Assembly: GCA_900554925.1 (NCBI GenBank)
Contig: USJG01000050.1
Location: 1-13,368, forward strand
From: an uncultured Lachnospiraceae bacterium
GTDB lineage: Bacteria; Bacillota; Clostridia; Lachnospirales; Lachnospiraceae
Direction of reading: 5' to 3'
Length of the DNA stretch: 13,368 bases
This document shows positions 13,108 to 13,368 of the stretch, in pieces (the stretch's first letter is position 1; the number at the start of each line of letters is the position of its first letter). Under the pieces are notes generated by a model, which was given only the letters and a program-made list of their open reading frames with translations, was not told the origin of the DNA and ran no database searches. Position numbers and translations under genes: made by a program.

Positions 13108-13368
13108 TCATTCGTCTTTTTCCTGCATGATCCCTACGATTACTTTATCTGCCAGGGCCATTCCCTGTACGGATACCTTAGCCATATTTCTGATTGCCTG
13201 CTCCGCCGACTCTGCTAAAATCCCATTATCCCCAGGGATACAGATTCCTGCCAGTGCCAGGTCAGACGCATCTGCTGCCGCATCTACCGCTACTGACAGC
13301 TTGCAGGCACATCCAAGCTTTGCACCGTCGCAGATCATTCCTGTCAGGCCTGCCAGTATATTCAGGAT
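13108..13368 (-). CDS. cyuA: L-cysteine desulfidase (CyuA/YhaM, UPF0597), C-terminal part
   Basis: The frame is open to the window edge and codes for the last 86 residues of a longer protein; the methionine at 13338 is internal. The text G-M-I-C-D-G-A-K-x-x-C-A-x-K-L followed by A-I-R-N-M and a G-M-x-x-x-D-K-V-I-x-x-I-M ending is the C-terminus of the CyuA/YhaM family. These enzymes break L-cysteine into pyruvate, ammonia and sulfide using a [4Fe-4S] cluster bound by cysteines in this region. The N-terminal part and the promoter lie outside the window. The URO-D-family gene starts 18 nt downstream. Confidence 0.92.
   Translation of the reverse strand: MLNILAGLTGMICDGAKLGCACKLSVAVDAAADASDLALAGICIPGDNGILAESAEQAIRNMAKVSVQGMALADKVIVGIMQEKDE

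Overview
The window looks like chromosomal DNA from an endospore-forming, probably motile Clostridia member, most likely Lachnospiraceae. This rests on a SpoIID/SpoIIQ-type gene pair, strong AGGAGG-type ribosome binding sites, a PopT/DUF368 lipid carrier transporter, an L-cysteine desulfidase of the CyuA/YhaM type, and a near-perfect flagellar sigma factor (SigD/sigma-28) promoter. No rRNA, tRNA, CRISPR array, transposase or phage gene was seen.

Left block (1-4522, all minus strand). Read in the direction of transcription: a 396-residue protein with DxDxDG calcium loops and no signal peptide (3332-4522); a SpoIID-like protein (2251-3261); a SpoIIQ-like degenerate M23 protein (1288-2157); a metal-dependent amidohydrolase (67-1266); and the first codons of another gene with a TTG start (1-31). 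The calcium-loop gene is preceded by TAAA-N15-GCCGATAA, the sigma-28 consensus, and a leader of about 157 nt with two hairpins. It therefore looks like part of the motility regulon. Both sporulation-type proteins appear to have lost the residues needed for enzymatic activity.

Central block (4523-9253). A plus-strand popT-like gene (4825-5661) converges with, and overlaps by 56 bp, a three-gene minus-strand operon: a DNA 3-methyladenine glycosylase (6993-7676), an O6-methylguanine-DNA methyltransferase (6409-6942) and a UbiE-like SAM methyltransferase (5606-6412). Divergent from this operon lie an AraC-family regulator with a cupin-like sensor domain (7802-8680) and an Imm-5-like small protein (8711-9253). 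The set reads as an alkylation-repair module whose regulator is not Ada. The odd overlap at 5606-5661 suggests a junction where the module joined the chromosome.

Gene-free stretch 9254-9629. It holds a roughly 300-bp imperfect palindrome made of two inverted, diverged copies of one repeat meeting at an 11-bp hairpin. A strong rho-independent terminator for the aconitase-like gene follows.

Right block (9630-13368, minus strand). Read in the direction of transcription: the C-terminal part of L-cysteine desulfidase (13108-13368, cut by the window edge), an 18-bp gap, a uroporphyrinogen-decarboxylase/MtaA-family protein (12100-13089), a terminator, then a separately promoted aconitase-superfamily hydratase of 762 residues (9630-11918). 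The first two form an operon. The hydratase has its own consensus sigma-A promoter.
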